DNA of 64,000 bases from positions 310,001-374,000 of the forward strand of contig CAWHMS010000001.1 in assembly GCA_963830495.1 (NCBI GenBank), given 5' to 3'. Below, one piece after another: positions 17,067 to 28,629 of this stretch. The position numbers and the translations under genes are program-made. Source of the DNA: CAWHMS01 sp963830495. GTDB lineage: Bacteria; Actinomycetota; Actinomycetes; Propionibacteriales; Nocardioidaceae. The notes under the pieces are model-generated. The model was not told where the DNA came from and did not search any database. It saw only the letters and a program-made list of their open reading frames with translations. Numbering within the stretch: the stretch's first letter is position 1; each line of letters opens with the position of its first letter.

Positions 17067-19576
17067 GTACCTCCACCCACGATCCTCGTTCGAGCACCAC
17101 CCAGTTCAGCCCGGAGCAACCTCGGCCGGGGGACACGGGCGACGCGCGAACCACGAGTGGTTCTCGGCGCTGGCTTCGGGTGCGGCGGAGCCGTCCCGTT
17201 GCGCTGGTCGTCATGCTGCTGGTGACGATCGCGGCCGCCGGCCTGGCCTACCTGCCCTACATCCTGACCCCCGACGTGCGGCCGGCGTCCGCGCCGGACG
17301 AGGTCTTCTCGGCCCAACGCGCCATGACCCAGCTCCAGGCCGTGGCCTCCGCGCCGCGGCCGATGGGCTCGGCCGAGCACGAGGAAGCCGTCGCCACGAT
17401 CCAAGAGAGACTCGGTGAGCTCGGCGTCGAATCGCAGGTCGTAGAGGGGGTCGTCACCCGCAACGACTTCAACCAAGTCTTCGCCGGGCGGCTGCGCAAC
17501 GTCATCGCACGCATCCCGGGTACTGACAGCACCGGCACGGTGGCGATGCTGAGTCACTTCGACTCGTTGCCGACATCGATGAACGCCAACGACGGCGGCC
17601 TCGGAGTGGCCGCGCTTCTGGAGACGGTTCGCGCCATCAAGGCCGGTCCGCCGCTGACCAACGACGTCGTGTTGTGGTTCGGTGACGCGGACGAGACCAC
17701 CGCGCTCAACGCCCTGCTCCTCCAAGACCATCCGTGGTTTCGCGACGTCCGCTTCGGGTTCGCCTTCGAGGCGCCCGGCGTCACCGGTCCCAGCGTGCTC
17801 ACGTTCGCCGGCCAGGGGGATCCGGACGTCGAACCACCGCTGTTGAGCCTGGGCGAGGAAGAGACACTCTCCCTCGGCGGGTCGGCCCTGGTCTCCGACG
17901 ACGGCCGGTGGCTACGCGAGGCCCTCGAGGCCGTCCCCGACGTGACCGTCGCGCTGCCCCTCAACGACCTCGGTCTGGGTGCCTCTCCGGATCTCGGCAT
18001 GAGCATGTGGGGAACCGACGCGGCAGGGGTCAGCTTCAGCCAGATCGGCGACTCCTCCGGCTACCACACCATCCTCGATCGGCCGGACCGGGTAGCGCCG
18101 GCCAGCCTGCAGCAAGCCGGTGACACCTCGCTCGCCCTGGCCCGGCACTTCGGCGACCTCGACCTCACCGACGTGCCCGCGTCCGGCGGGCTGGTGGCCT
18201 TCACCGTGGCCCCGGGTCAGACGGTCATATACCCCGCCGGGCTGGCTCTCCCCGCCGGAGCGCTCGTGCTCCTGGCCGCGGTCGGCCTCATCGTGATCGG
18301 CAAGCGCCGCGGACGACTGACGATCACCGGACTCCTGCTGGGCATCATGACCACCCTGGTCGCCGTCGCCGCCGCCGCGATGGCCGCGGTCCTCATCACG
18401 AACCTGATGGCACCGGAGGTCCACTACGCACGCAATCCCAGCGGCGCCGGGTGGCGGATGCTGGAGCTGTCCGCGGTGACCCTGACAGTCGTTGCGGGGC
18501 TGTTCCTCGGCCTGGTCCGGCTGCTCCGCCGCGAACGCAGCGTCGACGGTCTCCTCCTAGGCCCTGTCGTGGTCGTCGCCGCGCTGGCGATCCTCACCGG
18601 CCTGTTCATGCCGGCGCTCAGCTACGTGTTCGTGTGGCCCGCGCTCGGTGGCGTCCTGGTCGCAGGATGGCAGGTGCTCGGTGCCGAGCGGCCCACCAAT
18701 CCCTGGCCGAAGGCCTCGGCACTCGCCGCGAGCGGCGCGATGGTGGCGGTGGTCGGCGTTCCGCTGGTCTACCTGCTGGCCAGCGCCGCCTCGATCGCGG
18801 CACCGATGTTCGCCGCCATCATCGCCATCTTCGTCGCGTTGCTGGGGTCCCTGCTGGTGCCGCATCTGCGTGCCCTGGCCGGTCGGCGCCTCTGGGTCGC
18901 CCCGACAGTCCTCGCGCTGGTCGCGGTGGCGGGACTGGTCGGCGTGCAGCTGAGCAGCGGATTCAGTGCCGAGCAGCCACGGCCCGACTACATCCAGTAC
19001 ACCCTCGACGCCGACACCGGGCAGGCGTCCTGGCTCTCCACCGGGACCAGCCCCGACGAGTGGACCGAGCAGTTCTTCCCCGACGGCTACCGCACCGACC
19101 GTCGCGCGTTCTCGCCCGGATACTTCTTCGGCCAGGAGTTCGACGTCATCGAAGCCCCAGCGCCGGCGGTCTCGCTCGCAGCCCCCGAGCTGACCGTTCT
19201 CGATGACACCACGACAGACGGCGTACGGACGCTACGGCTGCGGCTCACCTCGCCGCGCGGCGCACCCACCGCGCACCTCGACCTGGAACTGCCAGGCGAC
19301 CTGGTCGCGGCGACCGTGGGCGGTCAGACCGTCAAGGTCGACCCAGGCAGCCAGCAACGGAGGTTCCCGGTGGCGGCGTACAACCTGGGCGCCCACGGCA
19401 TCCAGATCACGCTCTCGGTGCGCAGCCCCGACCCCATCACCGGGACGCTCACCGACTTCAGCAACGGCCTGCCCGATCTCCCGGGCGAAGCCATGACGGA
19501 GCGACCGCAGGAGTTCATGCCCGCCCCGTTCGACTTCTGGGACCCCACCGCCGTCACCAGGAGCATCGAGCTCTGA
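17063..19576 (+). CDS. M28-family peptidase with large C-terminal membrane domain
   Basis: An 837-residue protein. There is one membrane helix at about 47-70, then an extracytoplasmic M28 domain (about 85-375) with zinc ligands H165 (HFD), D177 (NDGG), E211 and H335 (YHT). About eight further helices (~390-630) and an extracytoplasmic C-terminal domain (~640-837) follow. The layout resembles ERMP1-like M28 proteins. The usual catalytic glutamate before the zinc ligand E211 is D210 (DADET), so activity may be reduced or altered. Substrates are probably peptides on the outer face. It is coupled to the DUF6064 gene and followed by CPBP and ABC genes. Confidence 0.85.
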   Translation: MSTSTHDPRSSTTQFSPEQPRPGDTGDARTTSGSRRWLRVRRSRPVALVVMLLVTIAAAGLAYLPYILTPDVRPASAPDEVFSAQRAMTQLQAVASAPRPMGSAEHEEAVATIQERLGELGVESQVVEGVVTRNDFNQVFAGRLRNVIARIPGTDSTGTVAMLSHFDSLPTSMNANDGGLGVAALLETVRAIKAGPPLTNDVVLWFGDADETTALNALLLQDHPWFRDVRFGFAFEAPGVTGPSVLTFAGQGDPDVEPPLLSLGEEETLSLGGSALVSDDGRWLREALEAVPDVTVALPLNDLGLGASPDLGMSMWGTDAAGVSFSQIGDSSGYHTILDRPDRVAPASLQQAGDTSLALARHFGDLDLTDVPASGGLVAFTVAPGQTVIYPAGLALPAGALVLLAAVGLIVIGKRRGRLTITGLLLGIMTTLVAVAAAAMAAVLITNLMAPEVHYARNPSGAGWRMLELSAVTLTVVAGLFLGLVRLLRRERSVDGLLLGPVVVVAALAILTGLFMPALSYVFVWPALGGVLVAGWQVLGAERPTNPWPKASALAASGAMVAVVGVPLVYLLASAASIAAPMFAAIIAIFVALLGSLLVPHLRALAGRRLWVAPTVLALVAVAGLVGVQLSSGFSAEQPRPDYIQYTLDADTGQASWLSTGTSPDEWTEQFFPDGYRTDRRAFSPGYFFGQEFDVIEAPAPAVSLAAPELTVLDDTTTDGVRTLRLRLTSPRGAPTAHLDLELPGDLVAATVGGQTVKVDPGSQQRRFPVAAYNLGAHGIQITLSVRSPDPITGTLTDFSNGLPDLPGEAMTERPQEFMPAPFDFWDPTAVTRSIEL

Positions 19577-19617
19577 CCCGACAACCGAAGCATCATCACC
19601 GACCAGGAGGTGCACCA

Positions 19618-20469
19618 ATGAGCACCCGCAACGTCATGGGTACCGAGCGCGGCCACGACCAGCGGCCGCAGCGGTTCCGCAATTGGGCCGCGGCACATCC
19701 GGTGGCCGCCTACGCGATGCTCGCCTACGCGCTGTCGTGGACGCTGTGGGCGCCCATGGTGGCCGGTGCCGGGGGACCCGTGGTCATCGTCCTGTTCTTC
19801 GTCGGAGCGCTCGGGCCGGCGGCCGCGGCCCTGATCGTGACCTGGGCCATCGGGGCACCGGTTCGCCCGTGGGCGCGGCAGATCGTGAAGTGGAGGGTGC
19901 CGCTCAGGTACTACGCCTACGCCGTCGGACTGCCCGCGCTGCTGTTCGCCATCGTGAACATTGAACTGGCGCTGGCTGGTCAGGACGTCGACCTCTCCCT
20001 GCTGGGCGACCGGTTGCCGGCCTACCTCGGCACCTTCCTGCTCGTCGTCACGATCGGCGGCGGCTTCGAAGAACCCGGGTGGCGAGGCTTCGCGCTGCCG
20101 CGTCTGCAGGCTCAGCACACTCCGTTGAAAGCGACGCTGATTCTCGGCCTCGTGTGGGGTGGCTGGCACCTGCCGCTCTACGGCCTGGGCGCTGTCGGCC
20201 CGCTCCTGTTCGTCTTCTTCTACACCTGGCTCTACAACCGCACCGGCAGCGTGCTGCTCTGCATCCTGCTGCACGCCAGCTTCACCCCCGCCCTGGATCA
20301 CCTGGTCCTGCGTGAGGACAACCTCGGCGTCGACCTCGCCATCCTGGCAACCCTGTTGACCGCCGCGACCGCGCTCGTGGCGCTGACCAAGGGCCGCCTG
20401 GGCTACGACCCGACCACCGGCATCGACCTGGATCGAGACGAAGAAGGAGAGCGATCATGCACCAGCTGA
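19618..20469 (+). CDS. CPBP-family intramembrane glutamic endopeptidase (second copy)
   Basis: A 283-residue protein with about seven to eight membrane helices. Motifs: EEPGWR (E151, E152, R156), WGGWH, and HASF in the last conserved helix. It is a different subfamily from the copy at 15591 (EEPGWRG rather than EELAYRG). AGGAGG lies about 6 nt before the ATG. The 3' end overlaps the ABC ATPase start by 13 bp, which ties this protease to the transporter. Confidence 0.87.
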   Translation: MSTRNVMGTERGHDQRPQRFRNWAAAHPVAAYAMLAYALSWTLWAPMVAGAGGPVVIVLFFVGALGPAAAALIVTWAIGAPVRPWARQIVKWRVPLRYYAYAVGLPALLFAIVNIELALAGQDVDLSLLGDRLPAYLGTFLLVVTIGGGFEEPGWRGFALPRLQAQHTPLKATLILGLVWGGWHLPLYGLGAVGPLLFVFFYTWLYNRTGSVLLCILLHASFTPALDHLVLREDNLGVDLAILATLLTAATALVALTKGRLGYDPTTGIDLDRDEEGERSCTS

Positions 20470-21407
20470 AGATCGAAAACATCACCAAGCGCTACGGGAA
20501 GCGGACGGTCGTCGAGGACCTGTCGTTCAACGTGGAGCCCGGCCTGGTCACCGGCTTCCTGGGACCCAACGGCGCCGGCAAGTCCACCACGATGAAGATC
20601 CTGCTGGACCTCACCGCCGCCGACCACGGTCACACATCGATCGGCGGGTCCCGGTACCGCGACCTGCGTGACCCGACCCGCACCGTGGGAGTGCTGCTCG
20701 AGCACGCCTACCACCCCGGACGCAGCGGCCGGAACCACCTGCGCATCCTTGCCGACGGCTCCGGGATCCCGCTGTCCCGAGTTGACGAGATGCTGGACCT
20801 GGTCAGCCTCGCCGACGCCGCGGACCGGCACGCCGGCGCGTACTCCCTGGGTATGAGACAGCGGTTGGGCCTCGCCGCAGCCCTGCTCGGCGATCCGCCC
20901 GTCCTCGTGCTCGACGAACCCGGCAACGGACTGGACCCGCAAGGCATCCGTGATCTCCGCGACCTGCTTCGTGCACGGGCGGCAGCCGGCGGCACGGTGT
21001 TCGTGTCCAGCCACCTGTTGTCCGAGGTCGAGCACCTCGCCGACGAAGTCGTGGTCCTGAACCATGGACGGCTAGTCACCACCGGCCTGCTGTCCGACCT
21101 GCAGGAGACCGGCGTCGCGGTGCGTACACCGTCGCCCGACCAACTGACACAAGTCCTCGAAGCGTCCGGTGGCACCGTCAAGCCCATGCCCGACCGCGAG
21201 CTTCTGGTTCGGGGCATGACGATCGAGCAGATCGGGGACCGCGCCTGCGCGGCCGGCATCGCCCTGCATGAGCTCGCCCCCCAAGTGGGTTCGCTCGAGG
21301 ACCTGTTCCTGCAATGGACCGGCGACACCGGGCACCACGAAACCGTTCCCTCCAGCGACAAGCGCGACAAGCGCGACAAGAAGGAGAAGGAGGTCGTTCA
21401 CCGATGA
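20457..21407 (+). CDS. ABC transporter ATP-binding protein (BcrA/DrrA type)
   Basis: A 316-residue ATPase. It has Walker A GPNGAGKST, signature YSLGMRQRLGLA, Walker B VLVLDEP followed by GNGLDPQG, and the switch histidine in SSHLLSEVEH. It belongs to the subfamily that energises export of, or resistance to, peptide antibiotics and lipophilic compounds. The C-terminus ends in a charged repeat DKRDKRDKKEKE, encoded by short DNA repeats at 21357-21381. The stop overlaps the permease start (ATGA). Confidence 0.92.
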   Translation: MHQLKIENITKRYGKRTVVEDLSFNVEPGLVTGFLGPNGAGKSTTMKILLDLTAADHGHTSIGGSRYRDLRDPTRTVGVLLEHAYHPGRSGRNHLRILADGSGIPLSRVDEMLDLVSLADAADRHAGAYSLGMRQRLGLAAALLGDPPVLVLDEPGNGLDPQGIRDLRDLLRARAAAGGTVFVSSHLLSEVEHLADEVVVLNHGRLVTTGLLSDLQETGVAVRTPSPDQLTQVLEASGGTVKPMPDRELLVRGMTIEQIGDRACAAGIALHELAPQVGSLEDLFLQWTGDTGHHETVPSSDKRDKRDKKEKEVVHR

Positions 21408-22156
21408 AGTGGCTACGACTCGTCCGCGCAGAGCTGCGCAAGCTCACCACCACAAAGCTCCCGTGGGGCTTCCTCGCCGTGCTCGGCGTCATCGCCGGGT
21501 TGAACGCCGCCGTCGTGATCTGGGGAACCGACATGGACGGCAGCAAGACATTCATCTCCACCGCAGCCGACCAGCAGTCGCTGATGGCGTTCGCGGCCAA
21601 CGCGATGATCGGGACCGGCCTGTTCGGAGCGATCGCGGTCGCCCGCGAGTTCGGCCACAACACCGTCGTACCGATGTTCCTGACCAGCCCGCGCCGCTAC
21701 CGCGGGGTCCTCGCCCAACTCACCGCGATCATGCTCGTCGGTGGCCTCCTGGGCCTGGTCGGAGAGGCCCTCGTCATCGGCGCCGTCGCCGGAGCGCTGC
21801 CGTTCACCGACTACGGCTTCCTGCTCTCCGCCAGCGCCGTGACCCGGCTGCTGCTCGCCGCTGCCTTCGCAGGTGCCACCGGGGCAGTGCTCGGCGCCGG
21901 CCTTGGATACCTGGTGCGTAACGTCGGTGGTGCGGTCAGCGCCGCGGTGGTGCTGCTGTTCATCGTGCCGCCGCTCATGGTCCAGATGGTGAGCGACGCG
22001 GCATCGTGGCTCCCGGACGCTCTGAATCGGGTAGTCGCCGGGGTTGGCGTCGGTGACCAGGTCAGTGTCCCAGCTGCGCTCGCCGCCCTTGCCGCCTGGG
22101 CCGCCGTCCCAGCACTGCTCGGGCTCCTGGCCATCCAGCGCCGCGACGTCGTCTGA
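21404..22156 (+). CDS. ABC transporter permease (ABC-2 type)
   Basis: A 250-residue protein with six membrane helices. It begins WLRLVRAELRKLTTTK, the cytoplasmic coupling start typical of ABC-2 permeases, with REFGHNTVVPMFLTSPRR after the second helix. It pairs with the ATPase whose stop it overlaps. Export of a hydrophobic or peptide substrate, or self-protection, is inferred from the subfamily. A hairpin 35 nt after the stop closes the operon. Confidence 0.9.
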   Translation: MKWLRLVRAELRKLTTTKLPWGFLAVLGVIAGLNAAVVIWGTDMDGSKTFISTAADQQSLMAFAANAMIGTGLFGAIAVAREFGHNTVVPMFLTSPRRYRGVLAQLTAIMLVGGLLGLVGEALVIGAVAGALPFTDYGFLLSASAVTRLLLAAAFAGATGAVLGAGLGYLVRNVGGAVSAAVVLLFIVPPLMVQMVSDAASWLPDALNRVVAGVGVGDQVSVPAALAALAAWAAVPALLGLLAIQRRDVV

Positions 22157-22191
22157 GAAAGGGCAACAGTGCACGACTCATCCTAGGAACG

Positions 22192-22221
22192 CACCTGGGC
22201 GCGAAGCCGCGGACCCAGGTG
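22192..22221 (+). terminator. Hairpin terminator of the ABC/CPBP operon
   Basis: CACCTGGG-CGCG-aagc-CGCG-ga-CCCAGGTG forms a 12-bp stem with a 2-nt bulge and a 4-nt loop, beginning 35 nt after the permease stop. There is no T-tract. Confidence 0.6.
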
Positions 22222-22353
22222 ACGGGCGCGTGAACCGCCGTCCGGCTCTTTGCCCCGGCCCCGGGTCGGACAACCGCACTGACCGGTCGACGCGGGCGCG
22301 GCCACGCCGGGCCGCGTGCCATATGTCGCGGAAGACCCAGCCGGTGGCCCGTG

Positions 22354-23106
22354 TCAGTGCGGAGGTTCCGCTTTGCTGTCCTTGAGGTAGCGGTTGAAGA
22401 ACTCGATGATCCGACGTCTGGCGTCGCGAGTCGCGTCCTCGTCGTACTTGGTGCCTGAGATCCGGGCCAGGAACCTGAGCATCAGGGTCTGGTCGCCGGG
22501 GTCGTGGTCGTTCATGAAGCCGTGGCCGGCTCCGGGGTAGATCTTGACGTCGTGGGGGACCTCGAGCTCGCTCAGCAGTCGGCCCAGGCGTCTGCCGGCG
22601 CGGGCGCCCAGTGGTGAGCTGTCCGAGCCTCCGAAACTCCCCACGATCGGGCAGGCCTCGGCCAGCCACTCCTCAGCGTCCGACGGACATCCGCCGTAGT
22701 TCACGCTGGCAACATCGAAGCCTCGACCCTCGGCCAGCGCGATCGCATAGCCGCCACCCATGCAGAACCCGATGACTCCGACATCTCCGGTGCACTCGCT
22801 ATGGTCGCGCAGCCACCGCCGGGCTGCGTCGATGTCGTCGAAGGACCGGCCCCGGCGCTGTCCCAGGTCTCGCATGATGGTGCGAAGACAGCCGAGACGG
22901 CTGCCCCAGTAGTACAGGTCCGGGGCAACGGCAAGGAAACCCTCGCCCGCCAACCAGTCAGCCTGCGCGCGAAGATCGTGGCTCATCCCGGTGAAGTCGT
23001 GGATCACGACCACACCGGGCCACGGGGGCTGAGTCGGGGGCACGGCGCAGTAGGCCGGCATCTCTCCTCGCCCGGTCTGGATCTCCAGGTCTCCGGTCGA
23101 CTCCAT
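22354..23106 (-). CDS. Dienelactone hydrolase family protein
   Basis: A 250-residue cytoplasmic alpha/beta hydrolase. The catalytic cysteine C115 is in GFCMGGGYA, the acid is D161 (GGSDSS) and the histidine is H194 in GAGHGF. The fold and triad match dienelactone hydrolases, which open lactones in chlorocatechol breakdown. No other aromatic-degradation gene is nearby, so the real substrate is open. It is convergent with the ABC operon. Confidence 0.88.
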   Translation of the reverse strand: MESTGDLEIQTGRGEMPAYCAVPPTQPPWPGVVVIHDFTGMSHDLRAQADWLAGEGFLAVAPDLYYWGSRLGCLRTIMRDLGQRRGRSFDDIDAARRWLRDHSECTGDVGVIGFCMGGGYAIALAEGRGFDVASVNYGGCPSDAEEWLAEACPIVGSFGGSDSSPLGARAGRRLGRLLSELEVPHDVKIYPGAGHGFMNDHDPGDQTLMLRFLARISGTKYDEDATRDARRRIIEFFNRYLKDSKAEPPH

Positions 23107-23466
23107 AGGACAGTGTCACCCAGCAGGCAGGTGTCGGCCAGCACGTGCTCGGCCCCACGGTCGCGACCGCGCATCGACTGGGAAGACCGACATCCACATG
23201 CTGCCGGGCGTGCACAGGCGTCTCTTCGATGGTCAATCCGGCCACACGACGAAGCCGGCGGGGTCTCACGCGGCAGGCCCTCAGAAGCGTGACCGCTTCC
23301 GAAACCTCGAGTGACAAAGGGCCCTTGCCTCACCTTGGCTCCCGGAGGTCCACTCGAATGAGAGATGCACCCCATGCGGGAGGATGTCGGCCTGATGCTC
23401 ATCGAGTGCGTCGCCCTCTTCCGGCGCACCCGGCCGGTCCCGGGACGCGAGTCGTTATGGTGAATC
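23107..23466 (+). other. 360-bp divergent intergenic region
   Basis: It lies between the dienelactone hydrolase (leftward) and the sulfotransferase-like gene (rightward), so it must hold both promoters. No convincing -10 box, gene or repeat could be picked out. Confidence 0.5.
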
Positions 23467-24504
23467 ATGGCCGGACGGATCTTCCTGCACGTGGGCACGA
23501 TGAAGTCCGCGACGAGCTACCTGCAAAAGCTCTGCCAACGCAATCAAGGTGCGTTGCGCGATGCCGGAGTGCTGTGGCCTGGTGCTCAGCGGAACTTCCA
23601 AGCTGTCGACGATCTGCTCGGGCGGCGCCGAGAGGAGCTCAAGGGCAGTGACGCCTGGAAGAACCTGAGCGCTGAGATCCAGGGCTTCGACGGCGACGTA
23701 CTGGTGTCCAACGAGCTGCTGATCCACCGGCCTGACGCCGACATCCGCACCCTGGTCAACGCGCTTGCCCCGGCCGAGGTGCACGTGGTCATCACGGCCC
23801 GGGACCTGGCCAGGGTGGTCCCGTCCCAGTGGCAGACGCATCTCCGGGGCGGCCGCGGCACGGCGTCCTGGGCGGACTACTCCGCCTCGGTGTGCCGCGA
23901 GCCCTCCGACACGATCGGCGAGAACTTCTGGCGGCGGCAGGACATTCCGGCGGCGATCGCTCGCTGGCGCCGGCGGGTGCCGCTCGACCGGATGACGCTC
24001 GTCACCATCCCGCCGTCCGGGTCCGATCCGGTGCTGGCCGGAGATCGGTTCCTCTCGGTCCTGGGCAGGGACATCGGCACGCTGCAGCAGCCGGCGTACC
24101 GCAACGACTCCCTCGGCGCGCACTCGGCCGAGCTCGTCCGCCGGCTCAACGGCGAGACGAAGGACTGGAACTGGCCGAGCTACCGGCGGGCGTTCAAGGT
24201 CGTGCTCAGCTCCCGCATCCTCGAGAAGCGCGCCAGTCTCGAACCCAAGGTACGGCTGACCGACCAGCAGTTCGACGTGATCGCTGCCCGGGCCAAGGCG
24301 ATGGTGTCCGAGCTCGAGGCGCTCGATCTCGCCGTGGTAGGCGATCTGACCGACCTGCTGCCTGTCCCGAGAACCGCCCCCGGGGCGGGGGACCAAGTGC
24401 AGTCAACGCCTGAGGATGTGCTGTCGGCGGCGTGCTACGGGCTGGTGGAGATGGCGCGTGAGCTGAGCGAGCAGTCCCCGGGACGACGCGGCGGCCGGCG
24501 CTGA
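23467..24504 (+). CDS. Sulfotransferase-like P-loop protein
   Basis: A 345-residue protein. The N-terminal FLHVGTMKSATSYLQ (residues 6-20) matches the 5'-phosphosulfate loop of PAPS sulfotransferases. ITARDLARVVPSQW (about 109-122) matches the 3'-phosphate motif with its arginine and serine. It probably transfers a sulfuryl group from PAPS to an unknown carbohydrate or lipid, although many such actinobacterial proteins are uncharacterised. The C-terminal 50 residues are helical and polar. No PAPS-synthesis gene is near. Confidence 0.7.
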   Translation: MAGRIFLHVGTMKSATSYLQKLCQRNQGALRDAGVLWPGAQRNFQAVDDLLGRRREELKGSDAWKNLSAEIQGFDGDVLVSNELLIHRPDADIRTLVNALAPAEVHVVITARDLARVVPSQWQTHLRGGRGTASWADYSASVCREPSDTIGENFWRRQDIPAAIARWRRRVPLDRMTLVTIPPSGSDPVLAGDRFLSVLGRDIGTLQQPAYRNDSLGAHSAELVRRLNGETKDWNWPSYRRAFKVVLSSRILEKRASLEPKVRLTDQQFDVIAARAKAMVSELEALDLAVVGDLTDLLPVPRTAPGAGDQVQSTPEDVLSAACYGLVEMARELSEQSPGRRGGRR

Positions 24505-24530
24505 CACTGATGGCCCCTGGCCCGGAAATC

Positions 24531-24558
24531 CTTGACATCGTGTATCTTGATGTCAAGA
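24531..24558 (+). promoter_or_regulatory. Palindromic operator/promoter of acnA
   Basis: TCTTGA-TG-TCAAGA (24545-24558) is a perfect 6-bp palindrome around TG. A further half, CTTGACATC at 24531-24539, is inverted relative to GATGTCAAG at 24549-24557. TATCTT (24543-24548) could be the -10 box, so a bound dimer would block transcription. The regulator is not in the window. Confidence 0.6.
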
Positions 24559-24667
24559 CACTTTGTAGCCGCTCTCTCGCCACCGGTTCCGGCCCGCTCT
24601 CGTGGGATGCCCCCGGCTGGGTAAGGATGACAGGGAGAGCGATGACGAACGAAGAGGAGACTCGGTG

Positions 24668-27487
<2,820 letters not shown>

Positions 27488-27500
27488 CCCTTACCTCGCT

Positions 27501-27551
27501 GCTGTGGCTGAAGCACTTCCTCGAGGGGGAGGCACAAGTTTCAGCCACAGC
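27501..27551 (+). terminator. Terminator hairpin after acnA
   Basis: GCTGTGGCTGAA (27501-27512) and TTCAGCCACAGC (27540-27551) form a perfect 12-bp stem over a 27-nt loop, starting 13 nt after the acnA stop. Confidence 0.7.
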
Positions 27552-27591
27552 GGCTCTGGGCTGGGCCGATGGCGGGTGGCAGAGTCGGAGC

Positions 27592-28518
27592 ATGGATCTT
27601 CGCGTCTTCACCGAGCCGCAGCAGGGCGCCACCTATGACCAGCTGCTGGTCGTGGCTCAGGCCGCGGAGCGGCTCGGCTTCGACGCCTTCTTCCGGTCCG
27701 ACCACTACCTCGGGATGGACACCGACGGGCTGCCCGGGCCGACGGACTCGTGGGTGACGCTGGCGGGGCTGGCGCGGGAGACGTCCCGGGTTCGGCTGGG
27801 GACCCTGGTGACATCGGCCACGTTCCGGCTACCCGGTCCCACCGCGATCCAGGTCGCGCAGGTCGACCAGATGAGCGGCGGCCGGGTCGAGTTCGGGATC
27901 GGTGCCGGCTGGTACCCGGAGGAGCACCGCGCCTACGGCATCCCGTTCCCTGAGACTCCCGACCGCTTCACCCGACTCGAGGAGACGCTCGCCGTCATCA
28001 CCGGCCTGTGGTCGACTCCCGTGGGGGAGCGCTTCGACTTCGTCGGCGAGCACTTCACCGTCTCCGACTCACCGGGCCTGCCCAAGCCCGTCCAGCAGCC
28101 CGGCCCGCCGGTCATCGTCGGCGGACTGGGCAAGCGCCGTACGCCGGCCCTGGCAGTCAGGTATGCCGCCGAGTTCAATGCGCCCTTCTCGACGATCGAG
28201 GCCAGCAAGGTGCTCTTCGACCGGGTGCGGGCCGAGTGCGAGGAGCAGGACCGTGATCCCGCGTCGATGGTGCTGTCCAACGCCCAGGTGCTGTGCTGCG
28301 GCGCCGACGAAGCCGAGGTGGTACGGCGCGCGCAGGCGATCGGTTACGACGTCGACGAGCTGCGGGAGAGCGAGCTTGCCGGTACGCCGTCCGAGGTCGT
28401 CGACAGGATCGGCGCCTACGCCGAGGCCGGGTCGCAGCGGTGCTACCTGCAGGTGCTCGACCTCACCGACATCGACCACTTGGAGCTCGTGGCGGCCGAG
28501 GTCATGCCGCAACTCTGA
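27592..28518 (+). CDS. LLM-class F420-dependent oxidoreductase
   Basis: A 308-residue luciferase-like TIM-barrel protein. It has the family sequence LGFDAFFRSDHYL near residues 33-45, GTLVTSATFR, the signature GRVEFGIGAGWYPEEH, and PPVIVGG in the second half. Such enzymes use coenzyme F420 to oxidise or reduce small organics; the substrate cannot be told. ATG 27592 is not preceded by a strong ribosome site. It is monocistronic, between the acnA terminator and the secreted protein gene. Confidence 0.9.
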   Translation: MDLRVFTEPQQGATYDQLLVVAQAAERLGFDAFFRSDHYLGMDTDGLPGPTDSWVTLAGLARETSRVRLGTLVTSATFRLPGPTAIQVAQVDQMSGGRVEFGIGAGWYPEEHRAYGIPFPETPDRFTRLEETLAVITGLWSTPVGERFDFVGEHFTVSDSPGLPKPVQQPGPPVIVGGLGKRRTPALAVRYAAEFNAPFSTIEASKVLFDRVRAECEEQDRDPASMVLSNAQVLCCGADEAEVVRRAQAIGYDVDELRESELAGTPSEVVDRIGAYAEAGSQRCYLQVLDLTDIDHLELVAAEVMPQL

Positions 28519-28629
28519 CCTACGGCGAACCAACCAGACCACCCGAACGGGTCATGTGACCGCGGTAGGTGGCGCGGGATGATGCTTGCGCGGGGTTCGC
28601 TGCTCGGGGATCTAGGTGGTGGATCGTCC

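Noticed and set aside
21357..21381. Short tandem repeat at the end of the ABC ATPase gene as a mobile repeat
   Set aside because: It simply encodes the charged tail DKRDKRDKK and is confined to the coding frame.
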